A stretch of DNA of 64,000 bases from CAIWHR01 sp963811685 (GTDB lineage Bacteria; Pseudomonadota; Gammaproteobacteria; Burkholderiales; Casimicrobiaceae), in NCBI GenBank assembly GCA_963811685.1, contig CAWESK010000004.1, positions 62,001 through 126,000 on the forward strand, in the 5' to 3' direction. The first letter of the stretch is position 1, and each line of letters begins with the position of its first letter. This document shows positions 36,667 through 45,358 of the stretch, piece after piece. Both the position numbers and the translations under genes were made by a program. The notes beneath the pieces were generated by a model that saw only the letters and a list, made by a program, of their open reading frames with translations, did not search any database and was not told the DNA's origin.

Positions 36667-37233
36667 TCACGCGTGCCCGACCGAATCGGACAGTCGCGAG
36701 AAGTCGATGCCAAGGAGGCGCATCGCCGCGGGCAGCCGTGCCTCCACCGGCGTGTCGAACAGGACATCGGCGTCGGCTTCGACGGTGAGCCACGCGTTCT
36801 GCGCGATCTCCTGCTCGAGCTGCCCGGCCGACCAGCCGGCGTAGCCCAGCGATACGAGGACGCCCGCCGGACCCTCGCCGCGCGCGACGGCTTCCAGCAC
36901 GTCCTTCGACGTCGTGAGCCCGATGTCGTCGCTGATCGCAAGTGTGGACTGCCAGTTGCCGAGCGGCCGGTGCAGCACGAAGCCCCGGTCGATCTGGACC
37001 GGGCCGCCGAAATGCACGGGCTTGTTGCCGACGTCGGCATTGGCGAGCGGAACGTCGATCTGCTCGAACAGCGTCGCCAGCATCATGTCGGTCGGCTTGT
37101 TGACGACGATCCCCAGCGCGCCGTCCTTGTTGTGCTCGCAGACGAACGTCAGCGTGTTCGCGAAATTGGGATCGGCCATCGCCGGCATGGCGATCAGGAA
37201 GTGGTGCGTGAAGTTGGCGGCGGGACCGGCCAT
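36667..37233 (-). CDS. yqgE: YqgE/AlgH family protein
   Basis: 188 residues. HHFLIAMPAMADPNFANTL, GALGIVVNKPT, HFGGPVQIDRGFVLH and GYAGWSAGQLE are the family blocks. Despite the AlgH name no transcription-factor domain is visible. Function is not settled; the steady pairing with ruvX suggests a link to rRNA or translation. The ATG at 37233 fits the family N-terminus; first gene of the operon. Confidence 0.94.
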   Translation of the reverse strand: MAGPAANFTHHFLIAMPAMADPNFANTLTFVCEHNKDGALGIVVNKPTDMMLATLFEQIDVPLANADVGNKPVHFGGPVQIDRGFVLHRPLGNWQSTLAISDDIGLTTSKDVLEAVARGEGPAGVLVSLGYAGWSAGQLEQEIAQNAWLTVEADADVLFDTPVEARLPAAMRLLGIDFSRLSDSVGHA

Positions 37234-37334
37234 GGGTCGAATTGTAATCTGCGCCCCCCCGCCGCACAATTGGCGCCCCGTCGAGCCGTGGTTCCATCGC
37301 CATCGCGCCCACCGCCATATCCCGCTCGCGCCGC

Positions 37335-38687
37335 TTGCGCCGCTCGTGCCTCGCGTGCGCCCGCCTTGCGCTGGCGCTTGTCGCCCTTGCCGCCACCGCG
37401 CTGCCGGCGGCGGCCGGCCTCGTCCTGATGAACGGCCCGGCGGAGCTCACCAGCGCGACGCTGTGGATCCAGGCCGACGCCGAGGCGACGATCGTCGTCG
37501 CGTGGCGGCCCGACGGAGACGCCGCGGAGCGACGAGTCGAGCTCAAGGCAACCGCCGCCACGGATTACGCGGTCGTCGCGCGGCTGACCGGGTTGAAGCC
37601 GGGGGCAACCGCCGAGTATCGCGTCGAGGCAGGCGCGGACCACCGCAGTGGAATTTTGCGCGCGCAGCCGTGGTGGCCGCGAGCCGCTTCGGCACGCGAG
37701 CTCACGATCGCGATCGGCTCCTGTTTTTTTCTCGCCGACCCCGATCCGCAGTGGCCAGGCGGAGATTACGGGGGCGGCTTCGGAATTTTCGATGCGATCG
37801 CGGCGTCCAACCCGGACGTCATGGTGTGGCTCGGCGACAACCTGTATCTGCAGCAGCAAGACCTCTACGATCCGTCGGCAATGGCCGCGCGGTATCGCCG
37901 TCAGCGCGGCTTTGCGCCGCTGCAGAAGCTCCTCACCGCGACCTCGCACCTTGCGATCTGGGACGATCATGACTACGGCCCCAATGATTCGGATGCGTCG
38001 TATGTGCTGAAGGGCGAGACGCTGAAGCTCTTCCAGCGCTACTGGCCGAATCCGAGCTTCGGCCTGCCCGAGGTTGCCGGCGCGTTCGGCTTCGCGCATT
38101 ACGGCGACGTGCTGTTCTTCCTGCTCGACGATCGCTACTACCGCTCGCCCGATCGCTGGCCCGACGGCGCGGACAAGACCATGTTCGGCGCGCGCCAGCT
38201 CGAATGGCTGAAGCAGGCGCTCGTTTCCGCGCCGCGCTCGGCGATCAAGATCATCGCCGGCGGCAGCCAGTTCTGGAACCGCGAAGGGCGCTTCGAAGGC
38301 TGGCAGCACTTCGCAACCGAGCGCGCCGCGTTTGCCGCGTGGCTCCTCGAGGCGCGTATCGAAGGGGTCATTTTCGTATCGGGGGACCGCCATTTCGGCG
38401 AGCTGCTTCGCATCGCGCGGCCCGGCGCGTATCCGCTCTACGAGTTCACGTCGAGCCCGCTCACCTCGCGGCCACCCGAACGTCTGGACAAAGCGGACAG
38501 CGCGAATCCCGACGTCGTTCCCGACACACTCGCGGTCAAGCGCCAGTTCGGCCTCATTCGCATCACCGGCCCCGGCAATGGCCGCAGGATCGCGTTCGAG
38601 GCCCGCGATTCCGCGGGGACCCTTCTGTGGCGGCACGAGATCGCGGCCGCCGAGCTGCGCTTTCCGAGGATCCGGGGGGTCCCATGA
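37335..38687 (+). CDS. PhoD-like alkaline phosphatase family protein
   Basis: 450 residues from a TTG, with a signal peptide (cut near LPAAAGLV), a short N-terminal Fn3-like domain, then a PhoD-type metallophosphatase: AIGSCFF, VWLGDNLYL, IWDDHDYGPND, GARQLEWL, and 'FVSGDRHFGEL'. These supply the Asp, Asn and His metal ligands. It probably removes phosphate from exported phosphomono- or diesters. PhoD usually needs Tat export; the N-terminus here looks Sec-like, though an RR pair is present at residues 2-3. Its TGA overlaps the next ATG (ATGA). Confidence 0.88.
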   Translation: MRRSCLACARLALALVALAATALPAAAGLVLMNGPAELTSATLWIQADAEATIVVAWRPDGDAAERRVELKATAATDYAVVARLTGLKPGATAEYRVEAGADHRSGILRAQPWWPRAASARELTIAIGSCFFLADPDPQWPGGDYGGGFGIFDAIAASNPDVMVWLGDNLYLQQQDLYDPSAMAARYRRQRGFAPLQKLLTATSHLAIWDDHDYGPNDSDASYVLKGETLKLFQRYWPNPSFGLPEVAGAFGFAHYGDVLFFLLDDRYYRSPDRWPDGADKTMFGARQLEWLKQALVSAPRSAIKIIAGGSQFWNREGRFEGWQHFATERAAFAAWLLEARIEGVIFVSGDRHFGELLRIARPGAYPLYEFTSSPLTSRPPERLDKADSANPDVVPDTLAVKRQFGLIRITGPGNGRRIAFEARDSAGTLLWRHEIAAAELRFPRIRGVP

Positions 38688-39176
38688 CGCAATCGCTGCG
38701 CCATCGACTCCTCGGGGCGATCGCAGGCGGCGCGATCGCTGCTGCGGCGCAAACCGCCGCCGCCGACTCCGATCGCATCCAGATCGACCCGTTCGCGCAG
38801 GCGACGAGCGCCTTCAAGGGATGCCCGGCGGGCGCACCGACGCTCGTCACGCCCGACGCAGATGCGAATCATCGCCCACGAGCGCGCCGAGCGCGGAACC
38901 TACTGCGCGCTCGAAGGGCGGTGCGAACCGGGTGGCGCCTACCGGCGCGATCCCGAGGTGAACGCGCGGGTGAGCGCGGCGATCGCAGCGGACAAACGCT
39001 TCGCCGGCACGTCCGTCGCGGTGACGACGACCCGGCGCTTCGTCACGCTGACGGGCTGCGTGCGCTCGCCGGCGCAGCGCCGCGCGCTCGTCGATTTCGT
39101 GAAGGCGGTGCCCGACGTGGATCGCGTGTTCGACGAGACGCATGTCGGCATTGCGCCTCCCAAGCCGGCACATTGA
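38684..39176 (+). CDS. Secreted BON-domain protein, frameshifted
   Basis: About 163 residues. ATG 38684 overlaps the phosphatase stop and encodes a signal peptide (to about TAAADSD) and IQIDPFAQATSAFKGCPAG. At the CCC triplet 38852-38854 one surplus C breaks the frame; without it the protein runs TPTQMRIIAHERAERG and into a BON domain (DPEVNARVSAAIAADKRF, TLTGCVRSPAQRRAL) ending at 39176. BON domains bind phospholipid or other envelope ligands. The shorter reading from ATG 38862 would lack export and is unlikely. Translationally coupled to the PhoD-like gene. Confidence 0.75.
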
Positions 39177-39255
39177 CGCGGCGGCACCAGAGGACTTAAC
39201 CCCGAACGCCGGATCCCCGCGTTGACAGCGACATCGCCCCCAACCGGAGGTCCGC

Positions 39256-40599
39256 ATGTCGCCATTTGCCGCCCGCGCCGCCGCGTGGCTGTTCGTCGTT
39301 CTTGTTCTCGCCGCGCTGGTCGTTGGCACTTCTCCGGCCGCCGCGTTCTGCGGCTTTTATGTCGGCAAGGCCGACGCCGGCCTCTTCAACGAGGCATCGA
39401 AGGTGATCCTCGTGCGCCGCGAGGGCAAGACCGTCATCAGCATGGCCAACGACTATCGCGGCGCGCTGACCGAATTCGCGCTGGTGGTTCCCGTCCCGCA
39501 GGTGCTGGAGCGCGACCAGATCCACATCGGCGAGCGCACGCTCTTCGAGCGCATCGATGCGTACAGCGCGCCCCGCCTCGCCGAGTACTACGATCCCGAT
39601 CCCTGTGCGGTGAAGGCCGCGCGCGCGCTGGGCGCCGTCAACGCGCCGCTGCCGGCATCGGTGGCGAAAGAGGAATTGCGCCGAGACAAGGCGCTCGGCG
39701 TCACGGTCGAGGCGGCGTACACCGTCGGCGAATACGACATCGTGATGCTGTCGGCCAAGCAATCCGACGGGCTCGAGACGTGGCTCCGCGACAATGGCTA
39801 TCGGATCCCCAAGGGCGCGAGCGCGGCGCTCAAGCCCTACGTCCGCCAGAACATGAAATTCTTCGTCGCGAAGGTGAACCTCAAGGAGCAGGCAAAGACC
39901 GGCGTTGCCTATCTGCGGCCGCTGCAATTCGCGTTCGAGTCTCCGAAGTTCATGCTGCCGGTGCGCCTCGGCATGCTGAACGCCAACGGCCCGCAGGATC
40001 TCGTCCTCTACGTGCTGACGCCGCAGGGACGCGTCGAGACGACGAACTACCGGACCGTGAAGCTGCCGTCGGACATGGATCTGCCCACCTTCGTCCGCAA
40101 CGAATTCGGGCCCACGTACAAAGCGCTTTTCGATGCCCAGGCGGCGCGCGAGGATTACCGCGCGATCTTCACCGAGTACTTCTGGGACATGGGCTGGTGC
40201 GATCCGTGCGCCGCGGATCCGCTGACGCCCGATGAGCTCAGGCAGGCGGGCGTGTTCTGGCTGGGCCCGCAAGGCGCCGCGCGCGGTGCCAGCCAGCCGG
40301 TAATGCTGACGCGTCTCCATTTGCGCTACACGCGCGATTCGCTGCCCGAAGATCTCGTGTTCCAGGAAACCGCCGACCGGCAGAATTTCCAGGCGCGCTA
40401 CGTCCTGCGGCAGCCATGGCGCGGCGACGCGGCAGCCTGCAGCGCGGCCCCCGCGTATTTCGAGGAAGTCACGCGCCGGCAGGAGCGCGAAGCGTCCACG
40501 CTGGCCTCGCTCACCGGATGGGACGTCAACGCGATCCGCGCGAAGATGGCGCTCGCGCCGCAGCCGAAGAGTCGGTGGTGGGAGGCGCTCTGGAAATGA
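39256..40599 (+). CDS. DUF2330 secreted/anchored protein
   Basis: 447 residues: an N-terminal membrane segment or signal (AWLFVVLVLAALVVGTSPAAAF), then a DUF2330 domain starting CGFYVGKADAGLFNEASKV and including VVPVPQVLERDQI, 'LNANGPQDLVLYVLTP' and 'RLHLRYTRDSLPEDLVFQ'. Conserved cysteines (CGFY, DPDPC, WCDPC, ACSAAP) may form disulfides in the periplasm. Function unknown. Its TGA overlaps the ATG of the RnfD-like gene (ATGA), so the two proteins probably act together. Confidence 0.88.
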   Translation: MSPFAARAAAWLFVVLVLAALVVGTSPAAAFCGFYVGKADAGLFNEASKVILVRREGKTVISMANDYRGALTEFALVVPVPQVLERDQIHIGERTLFERIDAYSAPRLAEYYDPDPCAVKAARALGAVNAPLPASVAKEELRRDKALGVTVEAAYTVGEYDIVMLSAKQSDGLETWLRDNGYRIPKGASAALKPYVRQNMKFFVAKVNLKEQAKTGVAYLRPLQFAFESPKFMLPVRLGMLNANGPQDLVLYVLTPQGRVETTNYRTVKLPSDMDLPTFVRNEFGPTYKALFDAQAAREDYRAIFTEYFWDMGWCDPCAADPLTPDELRQAGVFWLGPQGAARGASQPVMLTRLHLRYTRDSLPEDLVFQETADRQNFQARYVLRQPWRGDAAACSAAPAYFEEVTRRQEREASTLASLTGWDVNAIRAKMALAPQPKSRWWEALWK

Positions 40600-41420
40600 T
40601 TGCCGTGCGGATCCCGCGCGACGCGCGCCTCTACCAGATCGCGTTCCAGGCGATTCTGCTCACGGTCGGCGTGCTCGTCCGCGATTTCGCGCTCGACCCG
40701 CGGCAGATGGCGCTCGCGTTCGCCGCCGGCCTGTTGACGCAGCGGCTGTGGCTCGACGCGCTCGGTCTTGCACACAAGGGCGTGCTTTCGGCGCTCATCA
40801 CCGCCTTCGGCGTTTCGCTGCTGCTGCGCTCCGACACCCTGTGGGTCCATCCGCTCGCCGCGGCGGTCGCGATATCGTCGAAGTTCGTGCTGCGCGCTCA
40901 CGGCAAGCATATCTTCAATCCGGCGAATCTCGGCGTGATCGCCGCGCTCGCGGTGCTGCCGGGGACGTGGGTGTCGCCGGGACAATGGGGCAACGACCTG
41001 GCGCTCGCCGGATGGTTCGTCGCGCTGGGCGGCCTCGTCACGCAGCGCGCGCGGCGGTGGGACATTTCGTGGGTGTTTCTCGCGACGTGGCTCGCACTCG
41101 TCGCCGCGCGCGTCGTCTGGCTCGGTCAGCCGTGGACGATCTTCGCGCATCAGTTCGCGAACGGCGGGCTGCTGCTGTTCGCATTCTTCATGATCTCGGA
41201 CCCGATGACGATCCCCAATCGGCGATCGGCGCGCGTCGGCTACGCGATCTTCGTCGCCGCTCTCGCGTTCGTCTGGCAGTTCGGACTGTTCAAGACGAAT
41301 GGCCTCCTGTGGGCGCTCTTCGTGGCGTCGCCCCTCGTCCCGCTCATCGACTGGCGCTGGCCGGGCGAGAGTTTCCAATGGCGCCCGGATTCGCGCGCGG
41401 CGGCCGCCGGCGCGGGGTGA
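40596..41420 (+). CDS. RnfD/NqrB-like integral membrane protein without the flavin site
   Basis: 274 residues with about eight transmembrane helices. HIFNPANLGVIAAL and FMISDPMTIP match the RnfD/NqrB family core. True RnfD and NqrB carry a covalent FMN on the Thr of an S/T-GAT motif; no such motif is visible here, and no other rnf or nqr gene is near. So it is a family homologue that probably does not carry covalent flavin, coupled instead to a DUF2330 protein. Its 3' end is 2 bp from the convergent EF-G2 gene. Confidence 0.83.
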   Translation: MIAVRIPRDARLYQIAFQAILLTVGVLVRDFALDPRQMALAFAAGLLTQRLWLDALGLAHKGVLSALITAFGVSLLLRSDTLWVHPLAAAVAISSKFVLRAHGKHIFNPANLGVIAALAVLPGTWVSPGQWGNDLALAGWFVALGGLVTQRARRWDISWVFLATWLALVAARVVWLGQPWTIFAHQFANGGLLLFAFFMISDPMTIPNRRSARVGYAIFVAALAFVWQFGLFKTNGLLWALFVASPLVPLIDWRWPGESFQWRPDSRAAAAGAG

Positions 41421-41422
41421 CT

Positions 41423-43474
41423 TCAATCTTCCTCGTGCTTGCGCGCCTTCCGGAATTCGGTCGCCAGATGCTGTTGCAGCGTCGGCGGCGCCGGCTCGTA
41501 ATGCGACAGCTGCATCGACCACGAGCCATGGCCGCCGGTCACCGACTTCAACCGCGCCGAGTAGCCCTCGAGCTCGACCAGCGGAGCGAGGCCGTTGATC
41601 GCGATCACGCCGGGCTGCAATCCGATGGTTCCGGTCACCTGGCCGCGTCGCGACGACAGGTCGCCCGCGATGTCGCCGGTGTTGCCCTCGGGACAGATGA
41701 TCTCGACGCTGACGATCGGCTCCAGCACGATCGGGCGCGCCTTCTCGATGGCGTCGAGAAATGCCTTCTTGCCCGCAGAGACGAACGCCACTTCCTTCGA
41801 GTCGACGGGGTGGTGCTTGCCGTCGTGGACGACGACGCGCACGTCCTGCAGCGGAAAGCCGGCGACCGCGCCGGTGGAAAGCACCTGCTCGACGCCCTTC
41901 TGCACGGCCGGCATGAACTGATGCGGAATCACGCCGCCCTTGGTCGCATCGACGAACTCGAAGCCGGCGCCGCGCTGTCGCGGCTCGATGCGCAGCGAGA
42001 CTTCGCCGAACTGGCCGGCGCCGCCGGTTTGCTTCTTGTGCCGGTGGAAGCCCTCGGCATTCGCCGTGATCGTCTCGCGGTAAGGAATCCGCGGCGGCCG
42101 GGTGTCGATCTCGAGCTTGAACTGCGACGACATCCGCTCGAGGATCGATCGCAGGTGCAGGTCGCCCAGCGCGCGCAATACGGTCTCGTTGGTCGTGGCG
42201 TCGTGCTCGACGACGATCGTCGGATCCTCGGCGATCATCCGGTGCAGCACGTCGGAAATCCGCTGCTCGTCGCCGCGCTTCTTCGGCGTGATCGCGACGC
42301 CGTGCATCGGCACCGGGAACTCGAGCGGGCGCATGTGGATGTGGTCCTCGTCGTGCGAATCGTGCAGCACGCAGTCGAATTCGATCTCGTCGACCTTGGC
42401 CACTGCAGCAATGTCGCCCGGAACGGCACGCTCCATCTCCACGCTCTTGCCGCCCTGCAGCAGGAACAGGTGGCCGACCTTGAACGGCTTGCGGCCGTCG
42501 CCGATGAATAGCTGCGTGTCGCGGGTGATCGTGCCCTGGTGGACGCGGAAGACGCCGAGCTTGCCGACGAACGGGTCGACGACGACCTTGAACACGTGCG
42601 CGAGAACGTGCTTCTTGGCGTCGGGTTCCGAGCGGAACTCCTGCGCCGCGTCGCCTTCGCCCTTGAAGAAGAGCGGCGGATTGCCCTCGGCAGGATTCGG
42701 CGCCAGCTTCACGAGCACGTCGAGGAGCTCGGCCACCCCCGCCCCGGTCTTGGCGGAGACGAAGCACACCGGCACGAGGTGCCCTTCGCGCAGCGCCTTC
42801 TCGAACGGCGCGTGCAGCTGGTCCGCCGAGATCTCGCCCTGCTCGAGGTAGAGCGACATCAGCTCCTCGTCGACCTCCACGACCTGGTCGACCAGTGCGC
42901 GATGCGCGTCGGCCACCGAAGAGAAATCGGATTCGCCGTCGGGATTGAAGAAGCAGTCGACGACCTTCTTGCCGCCGCCGGCCGGCAGGTTGATCGGCAG
43001 GCACTCCCTGCCGAACGCCGCCTGGATCGCGGCGAGGACCTTCGGCACGTCGACGTTCTCGGCGTCGATCTTGTTGACGATGACAAGGCGGCACAGCCGG
43101 CGCTTGCCCGCCCAGTCCATCATCCGGGACGCGATCATTTCGATGCCGGATTGCGCGCTGACGACGACGGCGGCCGTCTCCACCGCGTCGAGCGCGCCGA
43201 TCGCCTGACCGATGAAATCCGGGAAGCCCGGGGTGTCGATCAGGTGGATCCGCGTGTCCTGCGTGTCGACGTGCAGGATCGACGCGCGCAGCGAATGTTG
43301 CCAGGATTTCTCGAGCGGATCGAAGTCGGCGACCGTCGTCCCGCGCTCGACGGCGCCCGCTTCCTTGATCATCCCGGTCTTTAGGAGCAGCGCTTCGGCC
43401 AGCGTGGTCTTGCCTGCGCCGCCCTGCCCGACGAGCGCAACGGTGCGGATGTTTCCGGTGGCGTAGTTCGCCAT
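41423..43474 (-). CDS. fusA2: Elongation factor G-like protein (EF-G2)
   Basis: A 683-residue translational GTPase: G1 GQGGAGKT (residues 16-23), G3 DTPGFPDF, G4 NKID, then domains II-V with HKKQTGGAGQFGEV and a C-terminal 'GRGSW'-like tail. It differs from canonical EF-G, where G1 is AHVDAGKT and G3 DTPGHVDF. EF-G2 proteins bind ribosomes but often do not replace EF-G. GGAGGT lies 7 nt before ATG 43474. It is far from rpsL-rpsG-tuf, as expected for this paralogue. Confidence 0.93.
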   Translation of the reverse strand: MANYATGNIRTVALVGQGGAGKTTLAEALLLKTGMIKEAGAVERGTTVADFDPLEKSWQHSLRASILHVDTQDTRIHLIDTPGFPDFIGQAIGALDAVETAAVVVSAQSGIEMIASRMMDWAGKRRLCRLVIVNKIDAENVDVPKVLAAIQAAFGRECLPINLPAGGGKKVVDCFFNPDGESDFSSVADAHRALVDQVVEVDEELMSLYLEQGEISADQLHAPFEKALREGHLVPVCFVSAKTGAGVAELLDVLVKLAPNPAEGNPPLFFKGEGDAAQEFRSEPDAKKHVLAHVFKVVVDPFVGKLGVFRVHQGTITRDTQLFIGDGRKPFKVGHLFLLQGGKSVEMERAVPGDIAAVAKVDEIEFDCVLHDSHDEDHIHMRPLEFPVPMHGVAITPKKRGDEQRISDVLHRMIAEDPTIVVEHDATTNETVLRALGDLHLRSILERMSSQFKLEIDTRPPRIPYRETITANAEGFHRHKKQTGGAGQFGEVSLRIEPRQRGAGFEFVDATKGGVIPHQFMPAVQKGVEQVLSTGAVAGFPLQDVRVVVHDGKHHPVDSKEVAFVSAGKKAFLDAIEKARPIVLEPIVSVEIICPEGNTGDIAGDLSSRRGQVTGTIGLQPGVIAINGLAPLVELEGYSARLKSVTGGHGSWSMQLSHYEPAPPTLQQHLATEFRKARKHEED

Positions 43475-43888
43475 GCAGCGTACCTCCCCCTCGTGTCGTT
43501 CCGGCGAATTATACCGGGGACGGATTTGCCCCCCCGCCGATCCTGAAATGCACGCTCGAATCGCTTCGCACGCGCCCGTAAACGAAATGAGTCGCATGCA
43601 ATGCGCGCCGATGTCACGCGCGATGCTCGTCTTTCGATTCGCAACGAGCGGCGCGCGCGTTCCTTGCGAGCTTACATTCCTGACAAAGAGCTTACAAACG
43701 CACGTTGAATTGTCGAAGATCGCGCGGCATCGTCGAACGCAACTCGTTTGCGCGCCGACGCAACGTCGCACGACTTTGATCCACATCACACACGTTGCGG
43801 AACCTGGTTCTAGACTCGTGCCGTGTCGCTGCCCGTTGCGAGTTGGAGGTGAATGGCGCGGTGGCGAAGCGAATAAACGGGAGCCTTC
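43475..43888. other. Divergent intergenic region between EF-G2 and the cytochrome-porin genes
   Basis: 414 bp without a credible gene. Its left part holds the EF-G2 leader. It is notably less GC-rich in the middle, where two copies of GAGCTTACA (43668-43676, 43688-43696) lie exactly 20 bp apart. The right part holds an FNR-like operator and a -10 box. Confidence 0.6.
43776..43816 (+). promoter_or_regulatory. FNR/Anr-type operator with class II promoter geometry
   Basis: TTGAT-CCAC-ATCAC (43776-43789) matches 9 of 10 specific bases of the FNR consensus TTGAT-N4-ATCAA. A TAGACT -10 box follows at 43811-43816. The operator centre would fall about 41 bp upstream of the predicted start near 43823, the spacing of FNR/CRP class II activation, and no -35 hexamer is needed. 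A related regulator of the CRP/FNR group (Anr, Dnr, FixK) could bind. Confidence 0.65.
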
Positions 43889-45323
43889 ATGCAAGGTCGC
43901 GCGAAAGCAGGATTCGGGAGCAGCAGTGCCGCGCTTGCGTTGCTGCTTTGGGCGGCCATCGCCGGCCCGGCGAACGCCGTGCCGTCGTTCGCGCGCCAGA
44001 CAGGGCAGGAATGCATCGCCTGCCACGTGAGCTTCCCCGAGCTCACTCCGTACGGCCGTTACTTCAAGCTAACGGGCTACACGATCGGCAAGGCGCCGAT
44101 CACGTCGGAGGGCCTCAACTTCGTTCCGCTCGCGGTGATGGCGCAGGCTTCGATCACGAATACGAAGAACAACCACACCACCGATCCCGACACGGGCGAC
44201 ACTGTTTCGGTCAACCCGCGCAACAACGACCTGGTGTTCGCGGGCGCCAGCGTATTTCTCGCAAGCAAGGTCAACGACTACATCGGCGGTTTCGTCCAGT
44301 GGACGTACGACAACCTCGCCACCAACGCCGCGGGTGATCTGGTGGGCCACAGCGGGATCGACAACACCGACTCTGCGGGCCGTCGGCCGGTACAACCCTG
44401 CCGGTGCGGAAATCCCTGAATTGATCTACGGAATGACGCTGAACAACAACCCGACCGTTCAGGATCCGTGGAACAGCACGCCGGCATTCGGATTTCCCTA
44501 TACCTCGTCACCGCTCGCGTCGACGCCTGCCGCCGCCACCCAGATCGACGGCGGACTGGCGCAGCAGGTGGCCGGTGTGGGCGTCTACGGGTGGTGGCAG
44601 AAGATGGTCTACGGCGAGGTGTCCTTCTACCATACCGCGAACAACGGGTTTGCGTTCCTGCGTTCCGGGCAGGACACGCACACCGACGGCGGAGTCGCCG
44701 CGATCCAGAACTGGAACAACCCCTATTGGCGCGTGGCACTCAGCCACGACTGGGGCGCCCACTCCGCGATGATCGGCACCTACGGGATGATCGTGAACCG
44801 TTATCCCAGCAACCTCGACACGTCGACCGCCACGGACCGCTACCGCGATGTCGCCGTCGATGCGCAGTATCAATACATCACCGATCCGCACACGTTCACC
44901 GCGCAGGCCACCTACATCAACGAGAGGCAGTCGTACAACGCAAGCTACGCCGCCGTGCAGGAGACGGGCGCGGGCATCGGAGCCGGCCCGACGCCGGACA
45001 ACCCGACCGACACGCTCAAGACGTTCAAGCTCAAGGGCACGTACTACTTCGATCGCAAATATGGCGGAACGCTGGCTTACTTCTCGACGACAGGCAGCGC
45101 CGACGCCGGTCTCTACGGAACCGATGCCGACGGCAACGCCCGGACCCCCAACAGCAACGGCTACATCCTCGAGCTCGACTATCTGCCGATCCAGAACGTG
45201 CGCCTGATGCTGCAATACACCGGGTACAACAAGTTCGACGGCGCGAAGAACAACTACGACGGCAACGGCCGCAATGCAAACGACAACAACACGCTGTTCC
45301 TGAACGTATGGGTGGCCTTCTGA
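43889..45323 (+). CDS. Fused monohaem cytochrome c/outer-membrane beta-barrel (Cyc2-like), frameshifted
   Basis: About 477 residues. Signal peptide (cut near GPANAVPS), then FARQTGQECIACHVSFPEL with one haem site CIACH at residues 42-46, followed by FGR-like YGRYFKL and a long stretch of alternating aromatic and polar residues ending in phenylalanine (NVWVAF), as outer-membrane barrels do. This order and length match the Cyc2 type of fused cytochrome-porin, which moves electrons from extracellular Fe(II) into the cell; related 'cytochrome-porins' occur in organisms not known to oxidise iron. At 44372 one surplus T breaks the frame (GIDNTD, then LRAVGRYNP). A dihaem c4 cytochrome gene follows 35 bp later. 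Confidence 0.72.
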
Positions 45324-45358
45324 GCTTCGGCGGAAGAAATCCCGATAGGAGTGGAGCG

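Noticed and set aside
38862..39176. BON protein as a stand-alone 104-residue gene
   Set aside because: It would lack a signal peptide; the upstream frame supplies one and joins cleanly if one C of CCC is removed.
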